Of a stretch of 64,000 bases of DNA, positions 26,372-39,560 are shown in pieces. This stretch comes from Montifringilla adamsi (lineage: Eukaryota; Chordata; Aves; Passeriformes; Passeridae): contig JAGGNK010008892.1 in NCBI GenBank assembly GCA_017590115.1, positions 4,285,383 through 4,349,382 on the forward strand, read 5' to 3'. Position numbers and translations under genes: made by a program. Position 1 is the stretch's first letter; every line of letters begins with the position of its first letter. The notes under the pieces are model-generated. The model worked only from the letters and a program-made list of their open reading frames with translations, was not told the origin of the DNA and ran no database searches.

Positions 26372-26440
26372 TTTTTTCTTTTTCTTTCCTTTTTTTTTTT
26401 TTTTTCCTTTTTTTTTTTTTTTTTCCTTTTCTTTCTTTCT
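26372..26440. repeat. T/C-rich tract
   Basis: About 70 bases made only of T and C, with runs of up to 18 T residues separated by CC. It is a polypyrimidine strand on the NRXN3 sense strand. Confidence 0.9.
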
Positions 26441-29334
26441 GGTTATTCCCTCTGCAAGCAAAGCTTGTAAGCTGTGTTGCTTTTGTGTGTGATGCCTGGC
26501 TTCTCCTGTTCACAGACCGTACTGCAGGAAACCAGTCAGTGAAACCTGCAGTCCCACCTCAGAACCTAGCATAGGCAAGCTGGAGGAAAGCACAGGGCAC
26601 TGAAGTGGGACACAGCAGTTCAACTGAGTTCCATATTGTAGAGGTGTTAACTCAGAGGAGACATGGTCAAGTGTAGCTGAAAATTGTATTTATAAAGTAG
26701 GAAGAAAGATAGTGGGATGACTCAAGAAGTCTACTATTTAGTGATAACACAAGTTATCATTGTCATCAAAAAAGAATGATGTGAGGTTTCAAAAGTGTGT
26801 TAGCTTGTTCCCTATCAAGAATAGGAAGATTTTCCTTATTAAAGTACAAATTTAAACCAGAAACTTGTGTGAAAGCCAATTTTCATTAAGAAAGAGGTTG
26901 CAAAACCTATCCGTTATGGATGGGTAAGTGACCAATTTGACATTTTTGTAACAGTTCAAGTTAGATTGTCAAGATATTAGGACACTTCATATGCTTGATA
27001 CTCTGAGTAAGGAAAATTGTTAGCGGTCACTGGAAAGAAGTTGCTTTTCCTTTTTTCTGTCATTATATGTACATTGACAGAAGGAGTTAAGTGGAGAAGG
27101 GCTTCTGTGTTGATCTTTTTAAAGCAAGAGTCATGGAGTGGTAAATATTTGTGATAATTGGTTACAACTCTTCTCGCTCTAATTGCATAGCTTTTTAAAC
27201 AAAAGGTGGAACCAGTCACAAAAATTGACTGGTTTAGTTTGAAAGTCGTTCATGCTAATTTATTGATAGGAATTGCATGTTGCTGTTTTCTGCTATAGCT
27301 CAGTTTGATCAAAGCAACATTTAAACATATTCTAAACAAAATGTTCAACCTCAGGCATCACTTGTGTGAGCTGACATTTGAAAACTTTCCCTTGAGAAAA
27401 ATTGTGTTTCCAGTATTTCCACCCAGCATATCAAACATCAGTGTGAGCTGTCAAAGTAGAAGTAGCACTACAGCAGGGTAACTTTGAAAAGAAAAATAAT
27501 GTAATGTTTTTTTTTCCCCACAGTATCAGATGTCATGGGTACTGTGGGTGGATCTCACAATGCCTTGGATAGTCCTAGATTATGTGGGACATTGAGGGGC
27601 ACTCAGTAGCCGAGATGAAGGCAGGCAGTCAGACACTCTAGGCTGGACACTTGGTACCCATGTATGTGAGCATACTCCAATACAAATTTCTCAATCCTGA
27701 GGTACCTTCTGATATCTTACTGAAGAAACCTGTTTGATAAAGGAAGCCTACAACTTGTCTTGGTTTAGTTTTCCAAATACTGTGACAAAAAAGAAAAAGA
27801 AAAAGCTTATTTTACAGTGTAATCAGAAGTTTTGACGTGGATTTGTGGTGATAGGACTTAACTAATTGTGCCCTAGAGAGGTAGTGGAAAGAATTAGCAT
27901 CTCTGGTCCACCTTATGTAGCTGTAGAAGGTTCATATAGGCTGTGGGCTTTGCTTTTCTTTCATTATTTACAGAACAGCCTAAAGACAATAACTAATAAA
28001 CATGCAGTTAATATGCTGTCTTTTTATTTTAAAAAAAATTGCTACCACTTCTGTTTTGCAATTTAAATAAAATGAATTAATAATCTTACCTCCTTCCAGT
28101 TGTAGTATACAAGTTGATGTTAGCTCCTTTGGGGTTCTTAAGCAGCTCAATAGGAATTTTGATAATACTGCAATCTATCATTACTCCTATTTGTAGTATT
28201 GTTGCAACTCTGTGAATAGCTGGAAGTTAATCAAAGAGACAGTAATGCTAATTAATTTGGTATATTCCATATACTAGATTTGCGAATAGTCCCTCCAGTA
28301 TCTCGGCTTCAGTGGAGAACTGGGGACTTGCCTTAGAACTAAGCTAATTTACAAGTAAGCAAAGGAGGTTTTATTGCTTATTTACACACAGGGAAGCACC
28401 ATGTAGAAGTAGCCCATGTTTCTTCAAAGATTTATTTGTATTCTGCCATTCTGCCTTCCCAAGCTAAACCAGTCCTGGCAGGTCCCTGCTGTTTTCTTTC
28501 TCCTTCAAGTATTTAGATACACTGAATAAATTGGACTAGACTGTGGAAAGAATTGACCCTCTAAGGGTTGGTGTGATTGTGTGTAAATGCACACAGAAAT
28601 TCCTTTAGTCTTTCTATTAAATTGTCAATGTGTTATTACGAAAGAAACATAAATTGATAGGAACGAAAACTGCACTGACCTTCTTTTTGTTTGTGTGTTT
28701 TGTTTTTTTTTTTTTTTCCAAGAATTGTATTGTGTAACAAAGACACTTGGATTTACATTTAATAGATTACACCAAAAAAAAAAAAAAAAAGCGAAGGATT
28801 TTGAAGCTTACTTGTCACTTTTCTGACATGGTACACTAAGAGTATTTATACTATCATCTAAAGATCTTCTGATGCTTTATGTGTGTAACCTGAAAAAAGA
28901 ATTTCTGGCTTTGCTGCTACAAGAAATTTAAGAAAAAAAGCCCACAAAGAAAACCAAAGAAAAAAACATAGTTCAAGTATAGGATAGTTTAGCTTCCTCC
29001 ACCTTATATGGTACATAACATAGTTATTTATGTACCAACTTCTTCTGTTTTGTAAAGGAAACTATAAGTAACCCTGGTTATCCTCCTTTCTAGGTGCTTT
29101 TCTCCTGGGACTCTCATTTCTTCGTGTGTAGGCAAGTGGTGGTACTTTATCACGGTTTGCTTCTCTTTGTAATTGCTTTCCGATTCTTGAATTCATTCTT
29201 GTTCTCTCACAGAGTTGACAGATACATTTCTGTTGTGCTTATTTTCTCAAAACTGTTACAACTTACAGTCATGACTTGAGGCTGTTATATTTCTTATACT
29301 TCAGTGTAATAGTTACATTTTATTCACTGACTGT

Positions 29335-29697
29335 TATGGTTGTGTTCAAGGGTCCCAGGACAAGGCAAGAGATGAGAATCTTGACTCCATGTGTCAGAAG
29401 GCTGATTTATTATATTATATTAAAATGCTATATTAAAACTATACTAAAAAGAATAGAAAGAAAAGATCCATCAGAAAGCTTGAGAAGAATAGGAAGGAAT
29501 GATAAAATATTGACTGCTCACAGGCTCGACACAGGTGCCTGTGATTGGTCATCAAGTGAAAACAATCCACATGGACCAATTGAAGATGCACCTGTTGCAT
29601 TCCACAGCAGCAGATAGTTATTGTTTACATTTCTTTCCTGAGGCTTCTCAGGAGAAAATCCTGGCAAAAGGATTTTTCAGAAAATATCATGGCGCCA
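29335..29697 (-). mobile_element. Solo LTR, ERVK-type, reversed, with 6-bp target duplication
   Basis: This 363-bp block contains, on the plus strand, AGATGAGAATCTTGACTCCA, the TTATTATATTATATT signal region, GCACCTGTTGCATTCCACAG and AAAATCCTGGCAAAAGGATT. I recall this set from a songbird ERVK-type LTR. GACTGT occurs immediately before (29329-29334) and after (29698-29703), fitting the 6-bp target duplication of ERVK insertions. The right edge keeps the terminal CA; the left edge reads TA instead of TG, which a single G-to-A change would explain. No internal retroviral sequence is attached. Confidence 0.8.
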
Positions 29698-29703
29698 GAC
29701 TGT

Positions 29704-32700
29704 GTTTCAAAGGCCTTTAGAAAGAGCTCTTCAGTGTCCCATAATGCCTCAATTATATTTTCATAAGTTTTTCAGCTTGCAGGCAGTCCTTTGAATTGAT
29801 CAAACCAGGCCCAAACTAGCAGTTATGTTATGAACTGTCTCTTTCTGACAGTCTGAACTGTTATTAACACACTGTTCTTTGCTTGCTTCTCTGTTTCTAA
29901 GGGTATGAGGGTTTTTCAGAACCTCTCAATTTCCTTACATTTTATTCAGAAGGCCCAAAAATGTTTCCATCCATTGTGTGGAATAAGTGTTGTAGAAACA
30001 GAGACTAACATGTCAAACCCCCTATTTTCTATGACTGGTGATGGTAAATGTGTTGGGGAGGGTATTTTTTTGTTTTGTGTTTGTTTGTTTTTTATTTTGC
30101 TTTTTATTATACCACCGATTTAGCTTAAACCAGCCACTTTTCCTCCAAAAAATATACAATGGTACCAGGTGGTGTTACTAGGTACCATGGAGAGCAGTCT
30201 TATATCTGATTATGAAGCTTGGGATGCATTCAATACCCCTATGGACTGGATGCTTGCTCAGTGTGCAGTTGAATGTGTTACTTTTTATCAGAGATGTCTC
30301 ATGACAATTCCAGAGATGGGGAAGCTGAGAGGTAAATGAGATTTCCAGGATCAAGTGCTGAAGAGCTCTGAAAGAGTGAACATGAGAGTTGCATGGAGAG
30401 TTGTGCAAAGCCCAGGGATTTGTATTGTTCAGGCTTTTCAATCCTATTGACTTTTGGGGCAGTGCATGTAATGAAGCACCTGCTATGAAGGACTCCTGGG
30501 TGTAAAGATGTGAACATGAAGCAACTTCCTTTTCACAATGCTTTTTTCCTTTTCTTCATCACTAGTGTCTCTCTTTGAGATGTCTCTTTCTGCCAGTAAT
30601 TTTCTCTGGGAAGTGAGGCCTTCAAGTCCTGAAAGGGATGCTGTCATGTGAGTGTCAAAACCTGTCACTTTTAGCTTCCATTATAGCATGGCTGTCCTTC
30701 TGGATTTGGAGCTCCATGGGAAAATGTTCTGTTGCAGTGTGGAGAGGCGATAATTCCTTTTTCTACTTTTCTTGAGCATTTCAGCATCTCTAGTACAATT
30801 CTGTAGTCCATTCTGGATGCAGTTCTGTACCACGTAGATCATAAGCTGCAAGACCTAGAAGAGCTGCTGTTGAACAGGTGTTTGGAAAGTTCAATATTGA
30901 AGAGAAGACCAGATGAGCTTTGCACAAAATCCTAAATAGTCCCTACTTAACACCTCAAAATGCAAGATACAAAGGAACTTTTCACTCAGTTTCATGGCGT
31001 TCCCAACGTGTTTGCCTGACTTGAAAGCTTTGGGTGCTGAAGAGTGTTTGGAATTAAAATCAGCTTATTTGTTAAATTTCAAACACCATTCTATTGTGAC
31101 TCCTCTTCAATAATATGGTAGCAGTCCCACACTTAATTTCCATGTTTATATTGTTGGTTTTATGTTAATTTTGTATCGGTCCCACAGGGTGACTTCTTAT
31201 TTATTTTTGTCTCCTAAAGTGCAATCCAATTTATGTTGTTATTATTCTACTTCCATATATAATAACTCAGTACTCTAAAGGAAGTCTCTCATTGTTTTCT
31301 TAGTAAAGTAAATTAAGCAAGCATAGTGTCTGTTATTTATAAGTTATCTGTGCCGTGGTGAGTCCACTCACATTCTGAAGTTCATTCGATATGGTTTCCA
31401 TGTGACACATATAAAATATAGCAATGGTGGGCTTTTTAATGGTGGGAAAAAATCATTGCTGTTTTTTCCCTGATTATTTTTATTGCATAGATCTTTATGA
31501 CCCAAGAAATCAGCACATCTACATTTCTGTTAGAGAAGCCGTAGAATCTGCAATTAACATCACTAAGAGGACAGATGAGTTCTGGGCAAGGTATTTCCTG
31601 CATGGTTTTCTGTGGCGTTGTACCACAGTGACTGTAGTTGCTGTGTCATTGCATCATGTTTATGAGAGAGATATTGAGGCGAATTAAGCCTGAATGCAAC
31701 TTCACTGAAATTGGAGCTTGATTCCAACTCCAATACGGTGTTTTTGCTTAGCCTGCTGTGAAGAGGCCTACTGTGTTTCAGGAGGATTCAGTAAAATGAC
31801 TTATGTTCTGTGAGTGCTGAAGATGGATTCTTGACTGGGTAGTTTGTGGAAAAAGAACAGGAGTTATACGTGATTTAAAAGTATTTTTCATCTAACGCTT
31901 TTGTGAAAGGGGTAAAAAGAAGTTACCACCTGAGCAAAAACTGCAGTTGCTTTACTTCTCTTGAGTTTTCTCAAGTGTGTACCTAGGAAAACAAGTTGGT
32001 ATGTCTATAATTTTCATATAAATATCCAAGTATTTAAATCCCTGCAAGTATTGTTAAATGCAGCAATTAATACAGGATTGTAACTACATGTTAGTCTTCT
32101 CTGTACAACCTTCTCTTTCATTGCTCATTCCAATAAAATATACATGCTTGTGATAATACAGATTCTGAATATTTACTTGTCCTTTGGCTGCTCCTGTACA
32201 TGTGAGAAGGTTACAGTGACTTGGCTGTACTTAGATGTGTTATGTGAGTGAGAGGCCAGTATTTCCATCTGAGAGCTGATGGAACATTAAGCTGTGCTTT
32301 GTGGACCTGCCTTGAAATGCCCAGGATGCTGCTTGCCCTACTCTCCTTTGTTGCTTGCCACTCTGAAACATTTTCAGTAGAAGAAAAGCTGGAGGTTACT
32401 TGCCAATGCTATTTTCAGCACGAAGGCCTGCAGTTTGTTTTTCTTCCTCAGCTTTGTTCTTAAGAAAAGCAATTTTCTACCTCTTTGTGTTTGTCTGTTT
32501 TTTTTTTTTTTTTCTTTCCCTCTTCAAATATCATGTTTGGACCATGTATCTAGCAAACAATTATTTTTTAGCAGTCTTTCAGTTGCTTTATTCCCCAGGG
32601 TCTTTTCAAATTATGTAGTCTTTTTTCCTGTCACCTACTCTGTATCTTTTTTGTACCTCAAAGCCTATCTTTATTGTTTCTTACAGTGATTGTTTCCTGC

Positions 32701-32914
32701 TGTGGGCATGTTCTCCTTTGTTCTAGTTTAATATGTCATTCTACACCACTTTCTGTTTCAATGTATCATCTCATCTTTTATCTGTCCATCTGCTAACTTA
32801 CTGTGTTCTCCTGATTTCCAGCTTCTCATTAGTCTTCCAGATTCTTTATTTTTAAAAAGAAAAATATTTTAGTGTACAGATCTTGCATGACTGGGAGTTG
32901 TGTGCTGACCAGGC
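29704..32914 (+). other. NRXN3 intron, unique stretch
   Basis: Intronic sequence with no recognised NRXN3 exon. It includes a perfect 8-bp inverted repeat (ATGGTACC and GGTACCAT, 14-base spacer) at 30159-30188, an exon-like stretch at 31491-31590 and a T-rich run at 32499-32512. Confidence 0.7.
31491..31590 (+). other. Exon-like stretch of unknown origin
   Basis: After TTTTTATTGCATAG lies 100 nt of open frame ending at GGGCAAG before GTATTT. The frame reads LYDPRNQHIYISVREAVE, then SAINITKRTDEFWAR. Bounded by AG and GT, it would be a phase-1 to phase-2 internal exon. The residue mix looks protein-like (charged, few rare residues), and the frame decays in appearance beyond the donor. It matches no neurexin exon I know and I cannot name a family. 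It may be a chance frame, a cryptic exon or a fragment of a retrocopy. Confidence 0.25.
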
Positions 32915-33655
32915 CAAGTAGTTCTTCCAAGTGCATGGTGTTGTACCTGGGTTAGGGAAATCCCAGTATCGACAGTTTGAGGAAGAGCAGATCGAGACCA
33001 GCCCTGACGAGGACTTAGAGGTCCTCGTGAGTGAGAGGCTGGACATGACCCAGCAATGTGTGCTCACAGCCCAGAAAGCCATACTGGGCTGCATCCAAAG
33101 CAGTGTGGCCAGCAGGGCCACTCTGTTCTGCTCCGTAGAAACCCTAGTTTTATTAGAGTTCTGTGTCCAACTCCTAGAGCCCCATGCACTTTTTAGGAGC
33201 AAGTCCAGAGGAGGGTCCTGAAGATGGTTACAGGTCTGGAACACCACTCTTGTGAGAAAAGGCTGAGAGAATTGGGTCTGTTCACTCTAAAGATGACAAG
33301 GCTTAGGGGTGGCCTAATTGTGGCCTTCCAGTGCCTGAAGGAGCTTGGGGATGGGGAGGGAGTTTTTACAAGGGCACATAGTGATAGGACAAGGGAGAAT
33401 GGCTTTAAGCTGAAACACAGTAGATTTAGATTGGATATTAGGAAGAAATTCTTTACTGTCAGTGTGGTAAGACAGTGGAATAAGTTGACCAGGAAAGCTG
33501 TGGATGCCTCATTCCTGGAAGTGCTCAAGGCCAGGTTGGGTGGAGCTCTGAGCAACCTGATCTTGTGGAAGGTGTCCTTGCCCATGCCAGGGAGGTTGGA
33601 ACTAGATGATTTTTAAGGCCCCTTCCAACCAAACAATTCTATGATTCTGGGAGAC
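32915..33655 (+). mobile_element. CR1 LINE, 3' part with end of the ORF2 reading frame
   Basis: This is the 3' end of a CR1 non-LTR retroposon. The plus strand still translates to CR1-like protein: SPDEDLEVLVSERLDMTQQC near 33000, then, after a frame change near 33222, RLRELGLFTLKMTRLRGG and SRFRLDIRKKFFTVSVVRQW. It closes with GGAACTAGATGATTTTTAAG, CCCCTTCCAACC and TTCTATGATTCTG, the usual CR1 3' end. The element is 5'-truncated, as most CR1 copies are, and broken by at least one frameshift plus a small deletion. It is inactive. Confidence 0.93.
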
Positions 33656-36046
33656 AAAAGAATTTTGAATGATTTAACTCTAAAGGGATATCCTGAGCCA
33701 TTTATCTGGGGTGCTATGTGAAGTAGGTTTAATTAGGTCAGTCTGCAGGGCCTTATCCAAGAAAGTTTTGAATATCACTAAAAAACTCACCAACTTGTGA
33801 TTTCCACCCTTATGTCATCAAAAGACTATTCAACACCTTAAAGACAGATCCCAAAGTTCTCTCTCTTGACAGCATTACTGTCAGGTGCTATGGTGTGAGA
33901 TCAAGTGCTACACGCACGCAGCTTTGTGAGAAGTGGCAGAGCCTTGCAAGCAGAATCCTCCACAGCAGTCGGATGATTACCTGTGGAATTGGAGGTAAGC
34001 GGCTGAGAGATCATGCCTTGCAGCTCCAATAAAATTATAGTTTTTCATAAGGAACTCATCACATTTATACAACAGTTATGTAAGTACCTTGCTATTACTG
34101 TTAGAGAAAAATATAATAGAAGTAGAACATAATGGTAATACAAGAGATTAAATTTAGAGGACTGGATATAAACATCACATAAAAATGATGGAAGGATGCT
34201 GGGAGCTGCCGAAGAGCATATCTTGAAACAGGGTTGACAGTCACAGTTCTAGAACCAACTGAAAATTTTGTGCTTTGGCTGTTCTGTCAACAAGTCTTTG
34301 GTAATAGCACATAATACTGCTCTTACCTTTGTTGGGATTAAACATACCAGAGGCAAGCTGTGCTCTTCTGTTATGCAGCATTGCTAGGACAAAAAAGTGT
34401 GATATACCAAAAGTGTGAAAAGATACTAAATGAAAGTGAAGACATCAGAAGAAAAATGCCTGAAACAAACAAACAAAAACGCCAAAACCAGAACAAAAAA
34501 AAATCAAAGGGTCTTTGGTTAAGTGTTTCAGGCATTTTTAGATCTGCAAATCAGGAGCTTATTGACATGGTTATTCAAACCATAAATGAACGAAAAATAG
34601 TGCGTTTTCTACTATTTGCATTATGTTTATTATACATTTTGAAAGTGAATTGTTGTGAATTTTGGTCAAAGTAGCCAGTTCCAGTCATTTTCTCTTTGCA
34701 AGTCTTCATCTGTGTGTAGTCAGTCGTGGAACGACTACTTGACTTGTCCAAATTACAAGCATTTTTTAAATCAGTGATTTTATGAAATCCCTAAATACAC
34801 TTCTAAGTGGTTTTAGTTAATGTGAACTGTGGACAATAATGACTGATCATATGTGTCAGTCTTACCAGACTTATTTGCTATGATTGAATGAATTTCCAAA
34901 TTGTTATGCAAAGCATCACAATTACATCAGTTTAGCATACAAGTCTTGACAGAACTCTCCAGGTTTTACAAAAAATTTGAATTTGTGTTGGTGTAGTAGG
35001 TAGAAGCAGCTTTCATTCCTCTGCCCTGACAAAATCAGATGCTAAGCAAAGGATATTTGCTTGAATTTTAGCAAACTGGGGAGGATGCTTGAAGAAAAGC
35101 CACCTTCTTAATAGACAGATTTTGCTGTTACAAACATTTACTTCAGCTTGTAACTTCTCAGTTCCTCCTGGCTGCCCATGTAGTGCATATAAATCACCTA
35201 TGTTTAGAAAAAATGTTGCAGCCTTTCTGTTTGCTCTGGGTCATTTCAACTGTAACTCATGCCAGTGGCTGCTCCAGGTTGCAGAATTGCCTCTGAACTT
35301 CATAGTGGTACCTATCTCCCTTTACTTGTAAGTGTGTTCTGAATTGCAGTCCTCAATCTTCTGCCATTGTTAGATCCTGACTCTTTAAGACTGTATCTCT
35401 TCCCTTAGGACATTGTGGCAGTTGATGAGAGTGGAGGTGTCTGAGATTCTACTTCTGGGCTTGAATGCAAGGGATCTGTGGACACAGGGTCTTCTGGCAA
35501 TTGGGGATTCATTTTTTTCTCCTTGTCATATCACTGATTTCTGAGTTCTTTTGACTAGCAGATTTATCTTTCATAACTTATGCTGCACACAGACTTTTTC
35601 TGTGAAGAAGAGAGGCATTGGGAGGGGTAGCAGAAGGCTTTTCATTTTTCACATAATTTTCTAGTTGATTGGGAAGTTTCAATACAAGTTTATATTGTAC
35701 TTCTTTCCTTATGAGTTTTTGAATGGCTTATGAATACAAGACATTTGGGCTGTGCTAACTGCTGAGCAGACGCTACTTTTAATTTTTGTCAGAGAGATCT
35801 CCCGTTATCTATAGAGGCTGAGGTAAGGCTGGCTGGCTGACTACAGCTCTAGTAAGTAGCTGAAGAAGGCTTAATAAGAAGCACAGCACTCTAGGGAACA
35901 TCAGATGTCTTGAGTACTATGTACCACCAGCTCACTTGTGTTGCTTGTAGAGTAAGCTGTTCTAGGAATTACTTTCATGTAAACTTTCTTGTGTTTCCTA
36001 GCTAATCCACTAATTCCTGACAAGATTGGTAGTCCTGGATCACAAT

Positions 36047-36100
36047 GATACTATAGATGGGGTTAATTTCAGAGATACTATAGATGGGGTTAATTTAGTT
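36047..36100. repeat. 27-base tandem duplication
   Basis: GATACTATAGATGGGGTTAA begins at 36047 and again at 36074. The copies are identical over about 23 bases, which suggests a young slippage event. Confidence 0.9.
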
Positions 36101-37790
36101 TCAGCAATATATAAGCTGAGGACAAACTGGCTCTTGCGGATCTACATGGCCTTCCCAGAGTTGCATGTGTGCACTAAGCTTATGTTTACACCATTGCAGG
36201 TAGTTGCTTTCCTAGTTAGGCTTTCTTACCGTGGCAAAACTTGTGATTCCTCAGGAATGTTGCAGGGAAAGAGTCAGATATATAGAAAGGAAAGTGATAC
36301 AGAGTCAATGAGGGAAATAATTTTTGAACCAGATTTCTCCTTATTTTCTACAACTGTCAGGGATTAGAGGAGAAGTGAAGAAAGAGATAATTCAGATCAA
36401 TCAACTCCGAAGAATGTGCTGGAACCTCCCAACATGTTTATGAATTATTTCTTTGCCACGATAGTTATAATGTTGCCTAAACATACCTTGAGGTTACCAG
36501 CCATTATCTGTGGAGAAAAATAACACTGATGGCACTTGAGAAATAAGCTACTTGTGCTTAGACTGATACATAGCCATTTACTTTTGATAAACACACATTA
36601 CAGAGAGGCATAATATTTTGCAAGATGTCTCTAAATATTGCTGTAATGTAGGAAAAAACTGTTAATCTGTTATAACCAGAGAAGTATGAGTGTGAGGACT
36701 TCAGACTCTTCTACCTCTCAGTTCTGTAATGCTTCTGGAAGAAAAAGAGAAATGGCTCTGATTTAGTCTGTGGCTATTTAAGTCTAAAGCCCTTTGAGGT
36801 CATTTCTTCTTATATCTGTTATGTATCTGTTGTGACAGGATAGTGTAAGGTGTCAGCTGGAAATAACTCTGGGTGTTTGTTCAGTTTTGCAAGTTTGAAT
36901 ACATTTTGTATGTTCCCAAGGGCTCTTGCAGTCTATTTGTAATGTTGACGTTTTTACCTCTAAGCCTTTAGAAAAACATCTTTTCCCTCTTATTATTTGA
37001 TGCATTTAATTCTTTTGACAGGATAGGTGAGTGGAGAAAGTGGAAAGAAAATGGTAAAATAATTTGAAATTACAAGGTAATTGACAGATTCTGATAGTTG
37101 TTAACATGGAATATTATTGGTGGTGATTAATTTCTTTAGCATTGGTGTTGTTAGGTGGTAGCTAGAAAGCAGTTTAAGCTGTTTAAGTGGCTAACATTGA
37201 GCTGATTCATATTCTGTGTAGGATTGGCTCAGTGTCATTCCACATGAAAGCATTAGTGAAAGCAGAGATTCTTATCCATATATTTTCAAGGTGTTCCTTT
37301 GTCCTAGTTACTGCCTGCATTTCTTTGCAAGAAATTCTTGACCTGTTTTTCCACTGTAAGACTACCTATGGTTAAGTTTCACAGATATCTAAGTTGTTCT
37401 AAATGCAAATATTCCCAAATATTTCTAATACTTTAAAGTTTCATAATGAAATTAAAGCCTCTCTGAGCCTTGCCAATCTGTAGTAATTTGCTGAGGTGCT
37501 TTACTGCTTTGGTCTGGTCTCTGTCATTTCTGAACGAGAGAGGCTGCAGGGCAGGACTTTGCTGGCCTGTTGTGGTTCTGTTGCACATCCAGTGTGTTGC
37601 CCATACTGACAGAAGGCATGCAAACACCAGAGAAGAAGGGGATGGAAGAGAAATTTTCAGGATCAGCACATTGGGAAAATAAAATTTTTTGCTTTGCATT
37701 TCCCCACCATGCCTTCCCACACCCATGCACATGCTTCCTTGCTTCAGAGTGGTGGCTAGCAGAAACCTTTGTATTAATGAAAGCCAGACT

Positions 37791-37811
37791 GCCAGCCTTA
37801 TGAAGGCTGGC
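37791..37811. repeat. Perfect 9-bp hairpin with 3-base loop
   Basis: GCCAGCCTT and AAGGCTGGC flank ATG. A small duplication, AATTTCACCAC twice, follows at about 37812-37833. Confidence 0.8.
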
Positions 37812-39360
37812 AATTTCACCACAATTTCACCACAAAGGCCAATGACAAAATGTGGTGCCAGTCCTATTCCAAGAATCAGTTCAGCTGTAGACCTTGCTCT
37901 CCTGAAACTGGATTTAACTGAATATATGATGCATACGTAGCAAGGGCTCTGGCCTAAAGCCAGATAAGTGTTTGTGTAATATTAGCGGCAATTTTGCAGC
38001 CAGACAGAAGGAATTATCTTTCCTTTAATGCATGTAAATTCTGGGCATAACAAAATAAATGCCTCCTATGCTAGCTGTGGTTATTTGCATAAATCATGTT
38101 ATGTTAATGAAGGGGTTCACACTGTCAGGAAGGAAATTGAAAACTGCCACAAACAAAACCTTGGGAAGGAGATTAAGGCATTTCTCTGCACAATCTTTCA
38201 GTCTGACATTAAAACTTGTTCCCAGTGTTTGTTCAGGGTGAGAGGGCTACAGGAGAAATGTCTGCATGCTTTTTTTTTTTTTTTATTTTTTTTAAGTTTT
38301 TCAGAGGAAATCTGTCAGATCAGGTGCACTGGAGGTACAGCCCATTTCCCTCTCTATGGGAGCATATGGAGAAGTGGAGATGTCCAGGCTTTCTCCTGCT
38401 AGAAGGCCTGGGGATTGCACTGTTCATGTCTAATGACTGTGACTGAAGAGGACTTGAACTGAATCACTGCTGTGATGAGAGGCACCCAGAGAGAATGGGG
38501 TTGACTTAGAATGGTTGCCTGTTCAGGGCACACTTGATTTCCTCCTCCATGTTGCTTTGCTGATGTCAGTGATTGGGCTGTAGGAGCCATCTCTGCCATG
38601 AACACAGATGAGGAGTGTAGGAAGCATTTTTGACAAATCTCTCACTATGAAGATAAAAAGAATCAAAATCAATTTGATAAGTGCAAACTCTCCCAGCTGA
38701 TAATTATATGCAAAATCTGCCCGTTTCCTTAGGGATCATTCTGTAAAGGATCATACTGTAAGCATCTGTGCCATCTTAAGAATGCAGTTGAAAAGAATAA
38801 CTTTGATGTAAAAGGCAGTTGCCATTAGTGTGTTCAGAGCATTGCTGCTCATGGTACAGCAGAGGTGCTGGTCACCTTGAGTTCAGAGACCTGAGTTTAT
38901 AGATACAGACTTGGGGTCAGTTGTTTTCATGTCTGATGCTAAGAATAGTTTTTTCTATGTTTATAGTAATATATATTTGTAAATAGAGACATTAGTCTTT
39001 AGGCTTTGCCTGAGGTTATTAATTTTATATGCAGTTTTTTCTGAATAGAGTTTTTTCTCGCAAATATTTTGTTTTTTCCAAGAGTACTATCGCTGCCAAG
39101 TACAACTAGATTAAGTGTTTTCATTTGAACAGTTTATTAGCTGAAATGTGCAGATTTATGTTGACTGCATCTATTTGTCAGTTTAGTTTGAACTTGGCAA
39201 GTATTTGTGAAAAAAGAAATGGGAAACATAAAAATATTATGACATTTAATATCAAAATATTTTGACTTTTCATTTTTCGCAATGTCTCAATGTTTAATTT
39301 ATTTGAAAATTATTTATATTCTCAGTCAGTGAAACCAAAAAACGTCTGTTTGCCAGTCAA

Positions 39361-39560
39361 AATGTTTTCATAGAAAAACTTAGGTTGGAAAGTGGTCTCT
39401 GGAGATCTGTGGTCCAACTCCCTGCATAAAACAAGGCCAGCTTTTTAAAAGTATATTTCTCACTTTGAGACCTCCTTCTGTGACTGCAGCCTTTCAAAGA
39501 TGACTGAAGGTGTTCCTCCATGGCTGGCTCCCTCAGTACATTTGGGTGCAGCCTTTCTCG
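39361..39560 (-). mobile_element. CR1 retroposon fragment, reversed
   Basis: TCATAGAAAAACTTAGGTTG, GAAAGTGGTCTCTGGAGATC and GTCCAACTCCCTGC are the reverse of a CR1 3' end. The following bases (AGGCCAGCTTTTTAAAAGTA, CAAAGATGACTGAAGGTGTT) continue the CR1 order in decayed form. It is an old, diverged and 5'-truncated copy. Confidence 0.85.

Larger units (their letters stand above)
22306..29328 (+). other. NRXN3 intron, unique stretch
   Basis: Long AT-rich intron with no recognised exon. It contains a T27 run (23684-23710), a (TTTA)n tract (about 24148-24167), a GT-rich microsatellite (25541-25562), a large T/C-rich tract (26372-26440), a T-rich run near 28706-28718 and an A17 run near 28773-28789. 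Open frames reach 96 codons without family matches. Confidence 0.75.
33656..39360 (+). other. NRXN3 intron, unique stretch
   Basis: Intronic sequence with no recognised exon or RNA gene. It contains a 27-base tandem duplication at 36047-36100, a 9-bp hairpin at 37791-37811 and a T tract at about 38272-38296. A 104-codon frame at 34360-34674 and frames of 124-129 codons at 37433-37822 (minus) and 38028-38402 (plus) look like chance. Confidence 0.75.

Noticed and set aside
33193..33585. 130-codon minus-strand frame
   Set aside because: It is antisense to the CR1 element, whose plus strand carries the recognisable protein.
35247..35275. AACTGTAACTC, considered as part of the SS3 cassette
   Set aside because: The upstream codons do not give the expected Asp-Cys-Ile-Arg-Ile-Asn order, and splice borders are absent.
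37433..37822. 129-codon minus-strand frame
   Set aside because: No domain, overlapped by several frames on the other strand, and length within chance for this base composition.
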